Numbered from the stretch's first letter, positions 6,780-14,507 are shown. The stretch: DNA of 20,506 bases from Deltaproteobacteria bacterium (GCA_026388445.1 JAPLJU010000155.1:1-20506), one strand, 5' to 3'. Made by a program: numbers and translations. Notes: generated from the letters alone by a model not told the origin.

Positions 6780-7870
6780 ACAGGATCAAGGTACATCTCG
6801 AGCGCAAGTTTTCCGCCTCCTATGATATCCACATCGGCCGGAACATCCTGGATCGACTGGCCCTCATCCTGTCGAAAAACAGCTGGGGTTCACGATACTT
6901 CATGGTGACGGATTCCCACGTTTCGCGTCTCCACGGGGACAGGGTCGCCCGCGTGCTGGGTGAGATGGGACTCGATGTCGGGAAGATCGAGTTCCCGGCG
7001 GGAGAGGCCTCGAAGAACATTCACACCTGTGTCAGCCTGGCGGAGGAACTGGTCGAGCGAGGCGCCGACAGGACCTCGGCCCTCATCGCTCTCGGCGGTG
7101 GTGTCGTCGGAGATATGACGGGACTCGTGGCGTCCATATTCATGAGGGGCATCCCCTACGTGCAGGTCCCCACGACGCTTCTTGCCCAGGTGGATAGCGG
7201 CATCGGTGGAAAGACCGGCGTTGACATCCCGTCGGCGAAGAACATGGTGGGGACCTTCTGCCAGCCTAAGGCGGTCTTCATCGACCTTTATTTTCTGGAG
7301 ACCCTTCCCCCCCGCGAGTTCGTGAACGGCCTGGCGGAGATTGTCAAGTACGGGATCATCGAGGACCCCGATCTCCTGGAAGATCTGCTGTCCGGAATCG
7401 AAGCGCTCCGCGAGCGGGACATGAAATTCCTGGAAATGATCGTTTCCAGGTCCTGCCGGATCAAGAAGGGGATCGTTGAGATCGACGAGACCGAGAGAGG
7501 TCTTCGCCGCATCCTCAACTTCGGCCATACCGTGGGCCATGCCGTCGAGGCCGAGTCCTCTTTTGCCATTTCACACGGCGAGGCCGTGGCCATGGGGATG
7601 GCTGCTGCGACGATCCTCTCGGAGCGGCTGAAATACCTCTCCTCCGAGGATCGGGATCACATTCTTTCGGTCATCCGGCACATGGGTCTTCCGGACCGAA
7701 TCCCCGCCGTCCTGGACACAGAGGGGATCCTGTCCCGGCTGAAGCGGGACAAAAAGAAAGAGGGGGAGAGCATCCATTTCGTCCTTCTCAAGAAGCCTGG
7801 CATGCCCTTTGTGAACGGCGGCGTGCCCCTGGAACTGGTGAGAGAGACGATCGAGGCAATGAAGGCATGA
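6776..7870 (+). CDS. aroB: 3-dehydroquinate synthase
   Basis: 364 residues. Converts DAHP to 3-dehydroquinate, the second shikimate pathway step, using NAD+ and Zn2+ (or Co2+). The NAD-binding motif 'ALGGGVVGDMTG' is at about 105-116, then 'VPTTLLAQVDSGIGGKTGVD' at 131-150. The expected metal ligands are visible: E188 in 'LAEIVKYG', H251 in 'NFGHTVGHA' and H267 in 'ISHGEAVAMGM'. The length is normal for the family. The start ATG overlaps the stop of the DAHP synthase gene (ATGA at 6776-6779), and the stop overlaps the start of pheA in the same way, implying translational coupling. The frame is intact. Confidence 0.97.
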   Translation: MNRIKVHLERKFSASYDIHIGRNILDRLALILSKNSWGSRYFMVTDSHVSRLHGDRVARVLGEMGLDVGKIEFPAGEASKNIHTCVSLAEELVERGADRTSALIALGGGVVGDMTGLVASIFMRGIPYVQVPTTLLAQVDSGIGGKTGVDIPSAKNMVGTFCQPKAVFIDLYFLETLPPREFVNGLAEIVKYGIIEDPDLLEDLLSGIEALRERDMKFLEMIVSRSCRIKKGIVEIDETERGLRRILNFGHTVGHAVEAESSFAISHGEAVAMGMAAATILSERLKYLSSEDRDHILSVIRHMGLPDRIPAVLDTEGILSRLKRDKKKEGESIHFVLLKKPGMPFVNGGVPLELVRETIEAMKA

Positions 7871-8946
7871 AGAGAAAAATAATGGAGAATATCAGGAAAG
7901 AGATCAGGAAAAAAGACGGGCAGATCGTCCGGCTCCTGAACGAGCGTGCATCGCTTTCCCTGGAGGTGGGCCAGCTCAAGAATCTTCTGGGTGTGGAAGT
8001 CTACGACCCCTCGCAGGAAAGCAGGGTCCTCGGATACCTCGCGGACGTCAACAAAGGGCCCCTGCCCGAAGAAGCCCTCGGTAATATCTACCGGGAGATC
8101 CTCTCTTCATCCCGGCGGATTCAGGCGCCTCTTTCCGTGGCCTGCCTGGGACCGGAATCATCCTTCACCCATCTGGCAGCCCTCTCCCATTTCGGCAGGA
8201 GCGCCCGCGTCATCCCGAAGAAGACCATCGAGCAGGTTTTTGACGAGATGGAGAAGGGGGGTGCCTCCTTCGGTGTCGTACCCCTGGAGAATTCCGTGGA
8301 GGGGTCGGTGAAGCTTACCCTCGACCGTTTGATTGATACCTCCCTCAAGATCCGGGCGGAAATATTCTTGAGAATTTCCCATTGCCTCTTATCCCCGGGC
8401 GCAAAAGGGAATGTCCGGACAGTTTACTCCCACCCGCAGGCGCTGGCCCAGTGCAGGACGTGGCTCGCGAAGAACCTGCCGCGGGCGGAGCTCGTTGAAA
8501 CGGAAAGCACGGCGAGCGCCGCCATCCGGGCTCGCGAAGACCAGCGCGGAGCCGCCGTCGGCAGCCGTATCTCCTCCGAGACATACGGCCTCCGGATTCT
8601 TGCGGAAGGCATAGAGGATCACCCGACCAACACGACGCGGTTCATCGTTCTCGGTAAAGGGCAGAGTGAGCCCACGGGGGAAGACAAGACCTCGATCCTT
8701 TTCGGAACTCCTCACATCCCCGGCGCGCTCCACGCAGTGCTCGGACCCTTTAGCCGGGCGGGGATCAACCTCCTGAGGATCGAATCGCACCCGATCCGCA
8801 ACCGGATGTGGGAGTATCTCTTCTTCGTGGATTTTGCGGGCCACGCCGCGGAGAAGAAAGTGAGAAATTGCCTCCGGAGGCTGGAAAAGAAAGCGGTATT
8901 CCTCAAGGTCCTCGGGTCCTATCCGAAGGGGAATGAAAGCAGATGA
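7867..8946 (+). CDS. pheA: Bifunctional chorismate mutase / prephenate dehydratase (P-protein)
   Basis: 359 residues. Converts chorismate to prephenate and then phenylpyruvate for Phe synthesis. An AroQ-type chorismate mutase domain occupies residues 1-~87: R10, R27, K38, D47, E51, S82 and Q86 align with E. coli R11, R28, K39, D48, E52, S84 and Q88, without gaps from R10 to E51. The E. coli R51 position is Gln50 here ('DPSQES'), which is unusual. Prephenate dehydratase follows (~88-270) with 'CLGPESSFTHLAA', 'GVVPLENSVEGSV' and the catalytic 'TNTTRFIVLG'. The C-terminal ACT domain has 'GALHAVLGPFSRAGINLLRIESHP', where the usual ESRP is ESHP. This domain normally mediates Phe feedback inhibition. 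ATG 7867 overlaps the aroB stop. M6 (7882) is a possible alternative start but would be less coupled. Confidence 0.95.
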   Translation: MKRKIMENIRKEIRKKDGQIVRLLNERASLSLEVGQLKNLLGVEVYDPSQESRVLGYLADVNKGPLPEEALGNIYREILSSSRRIQAPLSVACLGPESSFTHLAALSHFGRSARVIPKKTIEQVFDEMEKGGASFGVVPLENSVEGSVKLTLDRLIDTSLKIRAEIFLRISHCLLSPGAKGNVRTVYSHPQALAQCRTWLAKNLPRAELVETESTASAAIRAREDQRGAAVGSRISSETYGLRILAEGIEDHPTNTTRFIVLGKGQSEPTGEDKTSILFGTPHIPGALHAVLGPFSRAGINLLRIESHPIRNRMWEYLFFVDFAGHAAEKKVRNCLRRLEKKAVFLKVLGSYPKGNESR

Positions 8947-9638
8947 TTTGTGTTTCCGTTCTGACCGAAAACAGCCGCGATGCCCGGCGAATGATGGAGA
9001 GGGGGTATGCCGTCGCCGATGCGGTGGAGCTCCGCATCGATCGGATGAAGGCCCCCGACCTGCCGGCCCTCATTGGCGCCAGGAAAGGCAAGATCATTGT
9101 GACCAACCGGAGGAAGGAAGAGAGCGGTTTCTTCGAGGGGAATGAACGGAACAGGGTGGACCTTTTAAAGCAGGCCGTGGCCCTGGGCGCCAGCTACGTG
9201 GACATCGAAGCGAGCACGGCGAAAAAGCTGATCGGAGAACTTGCCGCCGCGATCGAGGTGTACGGAGGAATCACGAAAGTGATGGTGTCGCATCACGACT
9301 TCAACGGCACGCCATCCTGGAAGGTTCTTCTGGGTAGGCTTAACGCCTGCCGGGCCCTGGGCGCCGATGTGGTGAAGATTGTCACATACGCGAACGCCGT
9401 CGAGGACAATCTCCGCGTTCTTCAACTCATCCCGGAAGCCCTGGGTGAAGGGCAGAAGATCGTCGCCTTCTGCATGGGCCCGAAAGGCCGAGCGAGCAGG
9501 ATCATGGCGCCGGTGTTCGGGTCCCTGCTGAGCTACGCGAGCCTGCGGAAAGGCGCAGAGACGGCCCCCGGGCAACTGACCGTTTCCGAGATGAGAGAAG
9601 CGCTGAGGTTCATCGGAGTCGGGAGTTCGGAATCATGA
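8943..9638 (+). CDS. aroD: 3-dehydroquinate dehydratase, type I
   Basis: 231 residues. Dehydrates 3-dehydroquinate to 3-dehydroshikimate through a Schiff base. The class I barrel is recognisable from 'ADAVELRIDRM' near the N-terminus, 'YVDIEAS' (Glu), the catalytic His in 'VMVSHHDFNGTP' and the Schiff-base Lys in 'ADVVKIVTYA'. 'CMGPKGRASRIMAPVFGSLLSYASL' contains the substrate-binding Arg and the conserved C-terminal strand. The length is near that of other prokaryotic type I enzymes (220-250). It is coupled to pheA (ATGA at 8943-8946) and to aroE (ATGA at 9635-9638). In some lineages AroD and AroE are fused; here they are separate overlapping genes. Confidence 0.96.
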   Translation: MICVSVLTENSRDARRMMERGYAVADAVELRIDRMKAPDLPALIGARKGKIIVTNRRKEESGFFEGNERNRVDLLKQAVALGASYVDIEASTAKKLIGELAAAIEVYGGITKVMVSHHDFNGTPSWKVLLGRLNACRALGADVVKIVTYANAVEDNLRVLQLIPEALGEGQKIVAFCMGPKGRASRIMAPVFGSLLSYASLRKGAETAPGQLTVSEMREALRFIGVGSSES

Positions 9639-10502
9639 GGGAAATGAAAAGCATGACAGGCAGACAAGATTTATTCGCCCTTTTCGGAAACCCCGTTGTG
9701 CAGAGCCTCTCGCCCCTGATGCACAATGCAGTCTACGGGGCCATGGGGCTTCCGGCCCGCTATGAGGCATTCCAGGTGGGAGATCCGGAAGAGGCCATCC
9801 GGATGATCCGTGAAAAGAATATCCGGGGTGCGAGCGTAACAATCCCTTTCAAGACGGCCGTTATGGCCTTTCTGGATGAGGTAGACGAAGACGCGAGGTT
9901 CATCGGGGCCGTCAACACGATCCGGAATCGTGACGGGAGACTCGAGGGATTCAACACCGACTGGCTCGGTCTGATGCGAAGCCTCGGGGAGCGTCTGGAA
10001 ATCCGCGGAAAAAGGTTCGCCATCCTCGGCTCCGGCGGCGCCGCAAGGGCGGCCGTTTTCGGCATCGCCCGGGAAGGAGGCATTCCCGTTATATTTTGCA
10101 GGAACCCGGAGACGGGGAAAGTCCTGTCCCGGGATCTGGGGTGCCTGGCACTGCCCATGTCCCGCCTGGATACGGTGACGGCTCACTGTCTGATCAATGC
10201 GACACCTGTCGGCATGGCGCCGGGCGAGGGAAAGACACCCGTAGACGGAAATGTTCTGGAGCGCTTCGAGTGGGTCATGGACATGATCTACAACCCCCTG
10301 CGGACAAAACTCCTAGATAATGCCGAGGCGGTGGGGTGCGGCGTGATCAGCGGTCTTCCGATGTTCGTTTACCAGGGGGCCGAACAGATCCGGATCTGGA
10401 CAGGGATGAAGCCGCCCGTTGACATCATGGCCACCGCCGTGAGGGAGGAACTGCTCCGCCGCGGGAGCATGAAAAATACAGAAGAAAAAAAAGAAATTAT
10501 GA
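9635..10502 (+). CDS. aroE: Shikimate dehydrogenase (frame runs on into aroA at an A8 run)
   Basis: Reduces 3-dehydroshikimate to shikimate with NADPH. Visible motifs are the shikimate-binding 'SLSPLMHN' (24-31), 'SVTIPFKT' with catalytic K73, 'GAVNTI', 'GFNTDW' with D109, the Rossmann loop 'GSGGAAR' (132-138), 'NATPVGM', 'YNPLRTKLL' and 'GLPMFVYQGAEQ'. The domain ends near residue 280 ('REELLRRG'). As written, the frame does not stop there. It passes through an 8-A run (10485-10492) and continues in frame through the aroA start ATG at 10499 to a stop at 10987. With one A fewer, the frame would end at TGA 10500-10502, overlapping aroA by ATGA exactly as at the other junctions of this operon. 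That TGA is used here as the likely true end, so the listed coordinates assume an indel or slippage; read literally, this is an AroE-AroA N-terminal fusion. Confidence 0.85.
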
Positions 10503-11777
10503 CAGCATATATGCCGAATCTTGACGAGATCAGGACGATCGAAAAACTCGATGCCGTTGTAAACGTCCCAGGCTCCAAGAGCTACACCCAGAGGGCTTTG
10601 GTGATTTCGGCGCTTGCCGAGGGAAAAACATTCCTGAGAAATCCTCTTTTTTCCGAGGACACACAGTACACGATGGAGGCCCTGCGGCTCTTCGGCGCGG
10701 AGATCGTGTCCTCGGGTGAAGACGTCATCGTTACGGGGACAGCCGGAAAGGTCGCAAATCCCGGCGCTGGAATTTACCTTGGGAACAACGGGACGGCCAT
10801 GAGATTTCTTGCGGGTACGGCCTCCCTCGGGAAAGGTGATTTCCTTCTGACCGGACGAGCGGCCAATGAAGCCTCTGCTCGATGCGCTCCGGAGCTTGGG
10901 CACCGAATCGACCTGCCAGGGAAAGGACGGATGCCCCCCCGTCGTCATTCACGCTGGAGGGATGAGGGGAGGTCGGGTGATTTTTGAAGGTGTTGAAAGC
11001 AGCCAGTACATCTCGTCGATCCTGATCAGCGCTCCCTATGCGAAAGGTGACGTGCAGATCGAACTGAGGGGACCCGTTGTCTCACGGCCATACATCGACA
11101 TGACAGTCGATGTGATGAACGCCTTCGGTGTGCCCGTCGAGAGGGAGGGCGGTAGCGGCTTCCGTGTGACGGGCGGCCGCTGCTACGATAGCGGCCGCTT
11201 CCTTGTCGAGGCTGACGTCTCCAGCGCCTCCTATTTCTTTCTGGCCGCAGCCCTCTGCCGCGGCAGGGTCCGCGTCGCCAACATAAATCCACAAACTCTG
11301 CAGGGCGACATCGGGTTTCTTCGAATCCTGGAGGATCTTGGCTGTACTGTGTCCACCGGTGATTCCTGGGTGGAGATCACCGGGAAAACACTCCGTTCGG
11401 GAGAGTGCTCCTTTGATATGGGAGACATGCCCGACATGGTGCCGACCCTCGCAGTGCTCGCCGCCGTGCGGCCCGGCAGGACCGTTGTGCGGAACGTGGC
11501 CCATCTCCGGATCAAGGAGAGCAACAGGCTCAAGGCTCTCGCCAGAGAGCTTACGAAGGTCGGCATAGGGGCCGGGGAAACAGAAGACGGCATTGTGATC
11601 GAAGGGGGAAGGCCCCGAGGTGCTGAGATCGAGAGTTACAACGATCACCGCATCGCCATGAGCTTTGCCATGCTCGGGCTTGTTGTCCGCGGCATTCGCA
11701 TCCGGGACAGGGAGTGCGTCCGGAAGTCCTTTTCGGGCTTCTGGGAGGAAATGAGGAAATTATACAGCAGACCATGA
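10499..11777 (+). pseudogene. aroA: 3-phosphoshikimate 1-carboxyvinyltransferase (EPSP synthase), disrupted
   Basis: Joins shikimate-3-phosphate and PEP to EPSP. The first part (10499-~10855) has 'VPGSKSYTQRAL' and 'LGNNGTAMRFLAG'. The frame then breaks after 'FLLTG' and resumes at 10854 as 'DERPMKPLLDALRSLG'. It continues intact with 'VESSQYISSILISAPYA', 'DMPDMVPTLAVLAAV', 'RIKESNRLKAL', 'SYNDHRIAMSFAMLGL' and 'CVRKSFSGFWEEM', stopping at 11775-11777. The family consensus at the break is LTG-x-x-R-M-x-x-RP. Six residues are expected between TG and RP, but only 7 nt are left for seven codons, so 14 nt seem to be missing. The lost segment includes the Arg equivalent to PEP-binding R124 of E. 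coli. The left half is also fused to aroE. Every other catalytic motif is preserved, so this is either a very recent lesion or an assembly error. Confidence 0.85.
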
Positions 11778-12310
11778 ACATCGTATTAATCGGATATCGG
11801 GCATCGGGGAAGACTGCCGTCGGGAAGAGGCTCTCAGCGCTCCTGACCCTTCCTTTCTACGACACCGATGAGATGATCCGGCAGCGGACCGGAAAGTCCA
11901 TCCGGCAGATCGTGACTGAAGGGGGGTGGCCGGCTTTCCGGACGGCCGAGAAGGCCGTCATCGAGGGACTTTCCAGCGTGGGCAGGGCCGTCATCGCCCT
12001 GGGAGGCGGCGCGGTTACGGAGAAAGAAAATGTGGAGGTCCTGAAAGGAAAGGGGCTTTTCATCTGGCTGCAGACAGGCGAGGCGGACATCCTCGAACGT
12101 ATGGAAGGCGACGGCGCAAGCATGGAGCAGCGGCCCTCTCTCAGGGGCGAAGGGATGGCCGGAGAAGTGCGGGAAATGCTTGTGGAGCGGATTCCCGTCT
12201 ACCGCACGTATGCCGATCTCATTGTCGATACGACGGGAAGGAGTGTAGAGCAGGTGGCCGTTGAAATCGTGAACGCGATCAAGGCGCGGAATATCGAGAT
12301 CAGTGCGTGA
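11774..12310 (+). CDS. aroK: Shikimate kinase
   Basis: 178 residues. Phosphorylates shikimate at O3 with ATP. 'GYRASGKTAVGKRL' at about 7-20 is a P-loop (GxxxxGKT). 'FYDTDEMI' carries the shikimate-binding Asp, 'WPAFRTAEKAVI' the conserved FR..E segment, 'VIALGGGAV' the GGG loop, and 'QRPSL' the lid Arg. ATG 11774 overlaps the aroA stop (ATGA at 11774-11777) and places the P-loop at the usual distance from the N-terminus. A longer in-frame start at 11714 would add 20 unrelated residues and is rejected. The order aroE-aroA-aroK matches consecutive or nearly consecutive pathway steps. Confidence 0.95.
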   Translation: MNIVLIGYRASGKTAVGKRLSALLTLPFYDTDEMIRQRTGKSIRQIVTEGGWPAFRTAEKAVIEGLSSVGRAVIALGGGAVTEKENVEVLKGKGLFIWLQTGEADILERMEGDGASMEQRPSLRGEGMAGEVREMLVERIPVYRTYADLIVDTTGRSVEQVAVEIVNAIKARNIEISA

Positions 12311-12353
12311 ACCGGGCCGAAAAACGTGCGCAGGTTTTGAGAGGGGAAAATAT

Positions 12354-13460
12354 ATGTCAGGAAATACCTTTGGCGTTCTCTTCCGGGTGACCACGTGGGG
12401 GGAGTCTCACGGCGCAGCCGTCGGTGCCGTCATTGACGGGTGTCCGCCGAACATCGAACTCGCCGGGGAGGACATCCAGAGAGAGCTCGACCGGCGAAAA
12501 CCCGGTACGGTGCCATTGACGTCACCACGGGGTGAAGAGGACCGCGTGGAGATCCTCTCGGGCGTCTTCGAGGGAAGGACAACGGGGACACCGATTGCGC
12601 TTCTCATCCGGAACAGGGACGTGGACAGTGCTTCTTACGAAGAGATCAGGGATGTTTTCAGACCCGGTCACGGGGACTTCACATATTTCGAAAAATACGG
12701 TATCCGCGATCACCGCGGCGGCGGGCGCGCCTCGGGGCGTGAGACGGCGGCTCGTGTGGCTGCCGGGGCCGTTGCCCGGAAAGTCATCGCCAGAGAAGGG
12801 ATCGACGTTCTGGGCTTCACCGTGGAGATCGGCGGTGTGACGATCGAAAAATTTTCCCCCGAGGAGATTCGGAAAAACAGCCTCCTGTGTTCCGATGCCG
12901 GGGCGGCGGAGAAAATGCGGGAACGGCTCGACGCGGCGAGGATGGAGGGCGACTCCCTGGGGGGTGTCGTGGAGATCCGGGTGAAGGGCTGCCCACCCGG
13001 CCTGGGGGAGCCCGTTTTTGATAAGATCGATGCGGAGCTTGCCCGGGCCCTCATGAGCATCGGGACTGTCAAGGGCGTGGAAATCGGCGCGGGTTTCCGG
13101 GCGGCGAGGATGAAGGGATCGGAATGTAACGACTCCATCAGTCCGGAAGGATTCGGGACCAATCACGCGGGAGGTGTCCTGGCTGGCATTTCCACCGGTG
13201 CGGAGATCGTCATCCGCGCAGCCTGCAAGCCCATTCCGTCTATCGGTATGGAGCAGGAGACGATCGATATTCAGGGGAGACCCCGGAGGATCTCCGTACG
13301 TGGGCGGCATGATATCTGTGTCATTCCCCGCATCATCCCGGTCTGCGAAGCCATGGTTTGCCTCGTGCTTGCGGATCAACTACTGCGTCAGAAAGGAATC
13401 TCCGGGAGCCGGCCGGCGAGAGAAACGGGAACTGAACAATCAGAGGTGGGGGAGACTTAA
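12354..13460 (+). CDS. aroC: Chorismate synthase
   Basis: 368 residues. Converts EPSP to chorismate using reduced FMN, the last common step before the Phe/Tyr and Trp branches. The N-terminal signature is 'FRVTTWGESHGAAVGAVIDGCPP', then 'RPGHGDFTYFEKYGIRDHRGGGRASGRETAARVAAGA', 'GDSLGG', 'FGTNHAGGVLAGISTGAEI' and 'RGRHDICVIPRIIPVCEAM'. These carry the conserved His and Arg residues of the FMN/substrate site. ATG 12354 is chosen for its GAGAGGGGA ribosome site (12339-12347) and because the family begins with M-x-G-N-T-F-G. An upstream GTG at 12303 would add 17 unrelated residues. The 43-nt gap after aroK is the largest in the aro block. The C-terminal ~20 residues are a non-conserved tail. Confidence 0.96.
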   Translation: MSGNTFGVLFRVTTWGESHGAAVGAVIDGCPPNIELAGEDIQRELDRRKPGTVPLTSPRGEEDRVEILSGVFEGRTTGTPIALLIRNRDVDSASYEEIRDVFRPGHGDFTYFEKYGIRDHRGGGRASGRETAARVAAGAVARKVIAREGIDVLGFTVEIGGVTIEKFSPEEIRKNSLLCSDAGAAEKMRERLDAARMEGDSLGGVVEIRVKGCPPGLGEPVFDKIDAELARALMSIGTVKGVEIGAGFRAARMKGSECNDSISPEGFGTNHAGGVLAGISTGAEIVIRAACKPIPSIGMEQETIDIQGRPRRISVRGRHDICVIPRIIPVCEAMVCLVLADQLLRQKGISGSRPARETGTEQSEVGET

Positions 13461-13462
13461 AA

Positions 13463-14221
13463 ATGAAAAAATTTTCTGTCGGCATCATCGGCGGGACCGG
13501 CGGCATCGGGCGCTGGTTTGCCGACTTTTTCAGGCAGGAGGGACATGCGGTTCAAGTGACGGGAAGAACGACGGGCATGGACATCCCGGATCTGGCCATG
13601 GCCTGTCAGGTCATCATCGTGAGTGTTCCCATCGGTGTTACCTCCGAGGTCATCCGTAAGGTGGGGCCCTTTTTAAAAGAGGAAGCCCTCCTCATGGACC
13701 TTACTTCGCTCAAGGCGGAACCTGTGCGCGCCATGCTGGCATCCTCTGTTTCCGAGGTCATCGGTCTTCACCCGCTCTTCGGCCCCGAGGTGCCCTCGCT
13801 CGAGGGGCAGAATATCGTCCTTTGCCCGGGCCGGGGAAAGATGTGGCTTCCCCGGGTCAGGGCACTTCTTGAAAGAAACGGCGCCCGTCTCGTGGTGACG
13901 ACACCGGAGCGGCATGACGAGATCATGGCGGTCGTCCAGGGGCTCAATCACCTGAATACGATCGCCCTGGGGCTCGTCCTGCACGAAACGGGCATGAAAG
14001 CGGAAGATCTGGAGAAATTCACCACGCCCATCTTCCGGGCAAAGATGGAGATCATGGAGAGGGTTTTCGCACGGCCGGAGCTCTACGCCGAGATTCTGAC
14101 CCTGAATCCCCACGTCGGACGGATCTGTGACCTTTACGAGAAAAACCTTGCGGAGTTGAGGAGAAATATCAGGAAAGGCGATGCCGGAGGGCTCAGGGCC
14201 TGCATGGAAAGGTGCGTCTAA
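13463..14221 (+). CDS. tyrA: Prephenate dehydrogenase
   Basis: 252 residues. Oxidatively decarboxylates prephenate to 4-hydroxyphenylpyruvate on the Tyr branch, with NAD(P)+. The Rossmann loop 'IIGGTGGIGRWF' is at 8-19, 'VSVPIGVT' at 53-60, then 'MDLTSLKAEP' and 'GLHPLFGPEVP' with H103 in the HP.FGP motif. 'VQGLNHLNT' follows, and 'TTPIFRAKMEIMERVFARPELYAEI' contains R192, which aligns with substrate-binding R294 of the E. coli T-protein. It resembles the dehydrogenase half of enterobacterial TyrA but has no chorismate mutase domain, and no ACT domain is evident. ATG 13463 is 2 nt after the aroC stop, with GAGGTGGGGGAG inside the aroC end as ribosome site. It is the last gene of the aro block, and no GC-rich terminator follows before the trp promoter. 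Confidence 0.92.
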   Translation: MKKFSVGIIGGTGGIGRWFADFFRQEGHAVQVTGRTTGMDIPDLAMACQVIIVSVPIGVTSEVIRKVGPFLKEEALLMDLTSLKAEPVRAMLASSVSEVIGLHPLFGPEVPSLEGQNIVLCPGRGKMWLPRVRALLERNGARLVVTTPERHDEIMAVVQGLNHLNTIALGLVLHETGMKAEDLEKFTTPIFRAKMEIMERVFARPELYAEILTLNPHVGRICDLYEKNLAELRRNIRKGDAGGLRACMERCV

Positions 14222-14253
14222 TTTGAAAAAACCGTTCTTCCTTGGAAAAGGGG

Positions 14254-14282
14254 TTGACAGGTGATGAAAAGCCTGTTATAAG
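14254..14282 (+). promoter_or_regulatory. Sigma70-type promoter of the trp operon
   Basis: A perfect -35 box TTGACA (14254-14259), a 17-nt spacer and TATAAG (14277-14282, 5 of 6). The predicted start is near 14289, so the transcript begins just before the leader ribosome site GGAG (14295-14298). It lies 32 nt after the tyrA stop. No TrpR-like operator could be recognised. Confidence 0.85.
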
Positions 14283-14307
14283 AGTTTCACTTTCGGAGAT
14301 CAATATG

Positions 14308-14385
14308 ATGAACAGACCGATGATTTCAAGAACCAGCTGGTGGTGGCAGCGCTTCATAGGAGGGGTCCGCCCGCTGAGCGTTTGA
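14308..14385 (+). CDS. trpL: trp operon leader peptide (25 aa, Trp-Trp-Trp)
   Basis: The short frame ATG 14308 to TGA 14383-14385 encodes 25 residues with three consecutive Trp codons at positions 11-13 (14338-14346). It sits between a strong promoter and tandem terminators before trpE. This is a classic transcription attenuation leader: scarcity of Trp-tRNA would stall the ribosome at the Trp codons. An in-frame ATG at 14305 is an alternative start closer to GGAG. ATG 14308 is preferred because M-N-R then aligns with M-D-R of the aro leader, and W11-W12 coincide. Confidence 0.9.
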   Translation: MNRPMISRTSWWWQRFIGGVRPLSV

Positions 14386-14405
14386 TGAAATAGTTTATCG
14401 AAACC

Positions 14406-14446
14406 AAGGCCGTGGGGGACCCCGGAGGTGCTCCACGGCCTTTTTT
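14406..14446 (+). terminator. trp attenuator terminator 1
   Basis: The perfect 10-bp stem AAGGCCGTGG (14406-14415) / CCACGGCCTT (14433-14442) is followed by a run ending at 14446 (six T in all). It starts 20 nt after the leader stop. GGGGTCC (14362-14368) in the leader ORF can pair with GGACCCC (14417-14423) on the loop side of the 5' arm, and GGTGG of the Trp codons (14342-14346) with CCGCC (14367-14371). These are candidate 2:3 and 1:2 pairings, inferred by eye. Confidence 0.88.
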
Positions 14447-14470
14447 ATTGTATGATGGTAGAAGGAATGG

Positions 14471-14504
14471 AAGGCCGTGCTAAGGAGCACGGCCTTTTTG
14501 TTTT
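14471..14504 (+). terminator. trp attenuator terminator 2
   Basis: A second hairpin with an 11-bp perfect stem AAGGCCGTGCT (14471-14481) / AGCACGGCCTT (14486-14496), loop AAGG, and a TTTGTTTT tail. Nine bases of each arm are identical to terminator 1 (AAGGCCGTG / CACGGCCTT), so the arms could also pair crosswise between the two hairpins. Confidence 0.85.
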
Positions 14505-14507
14505 AAG

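Noticed and set aside
10866..11777. Independent gene starting at ATG 10866
   Set aside because: It is the C-terminal three quarters of EPSP synthase; the preceding part is in another frame directly upstream, so this is one broken gene and not a separate protein.
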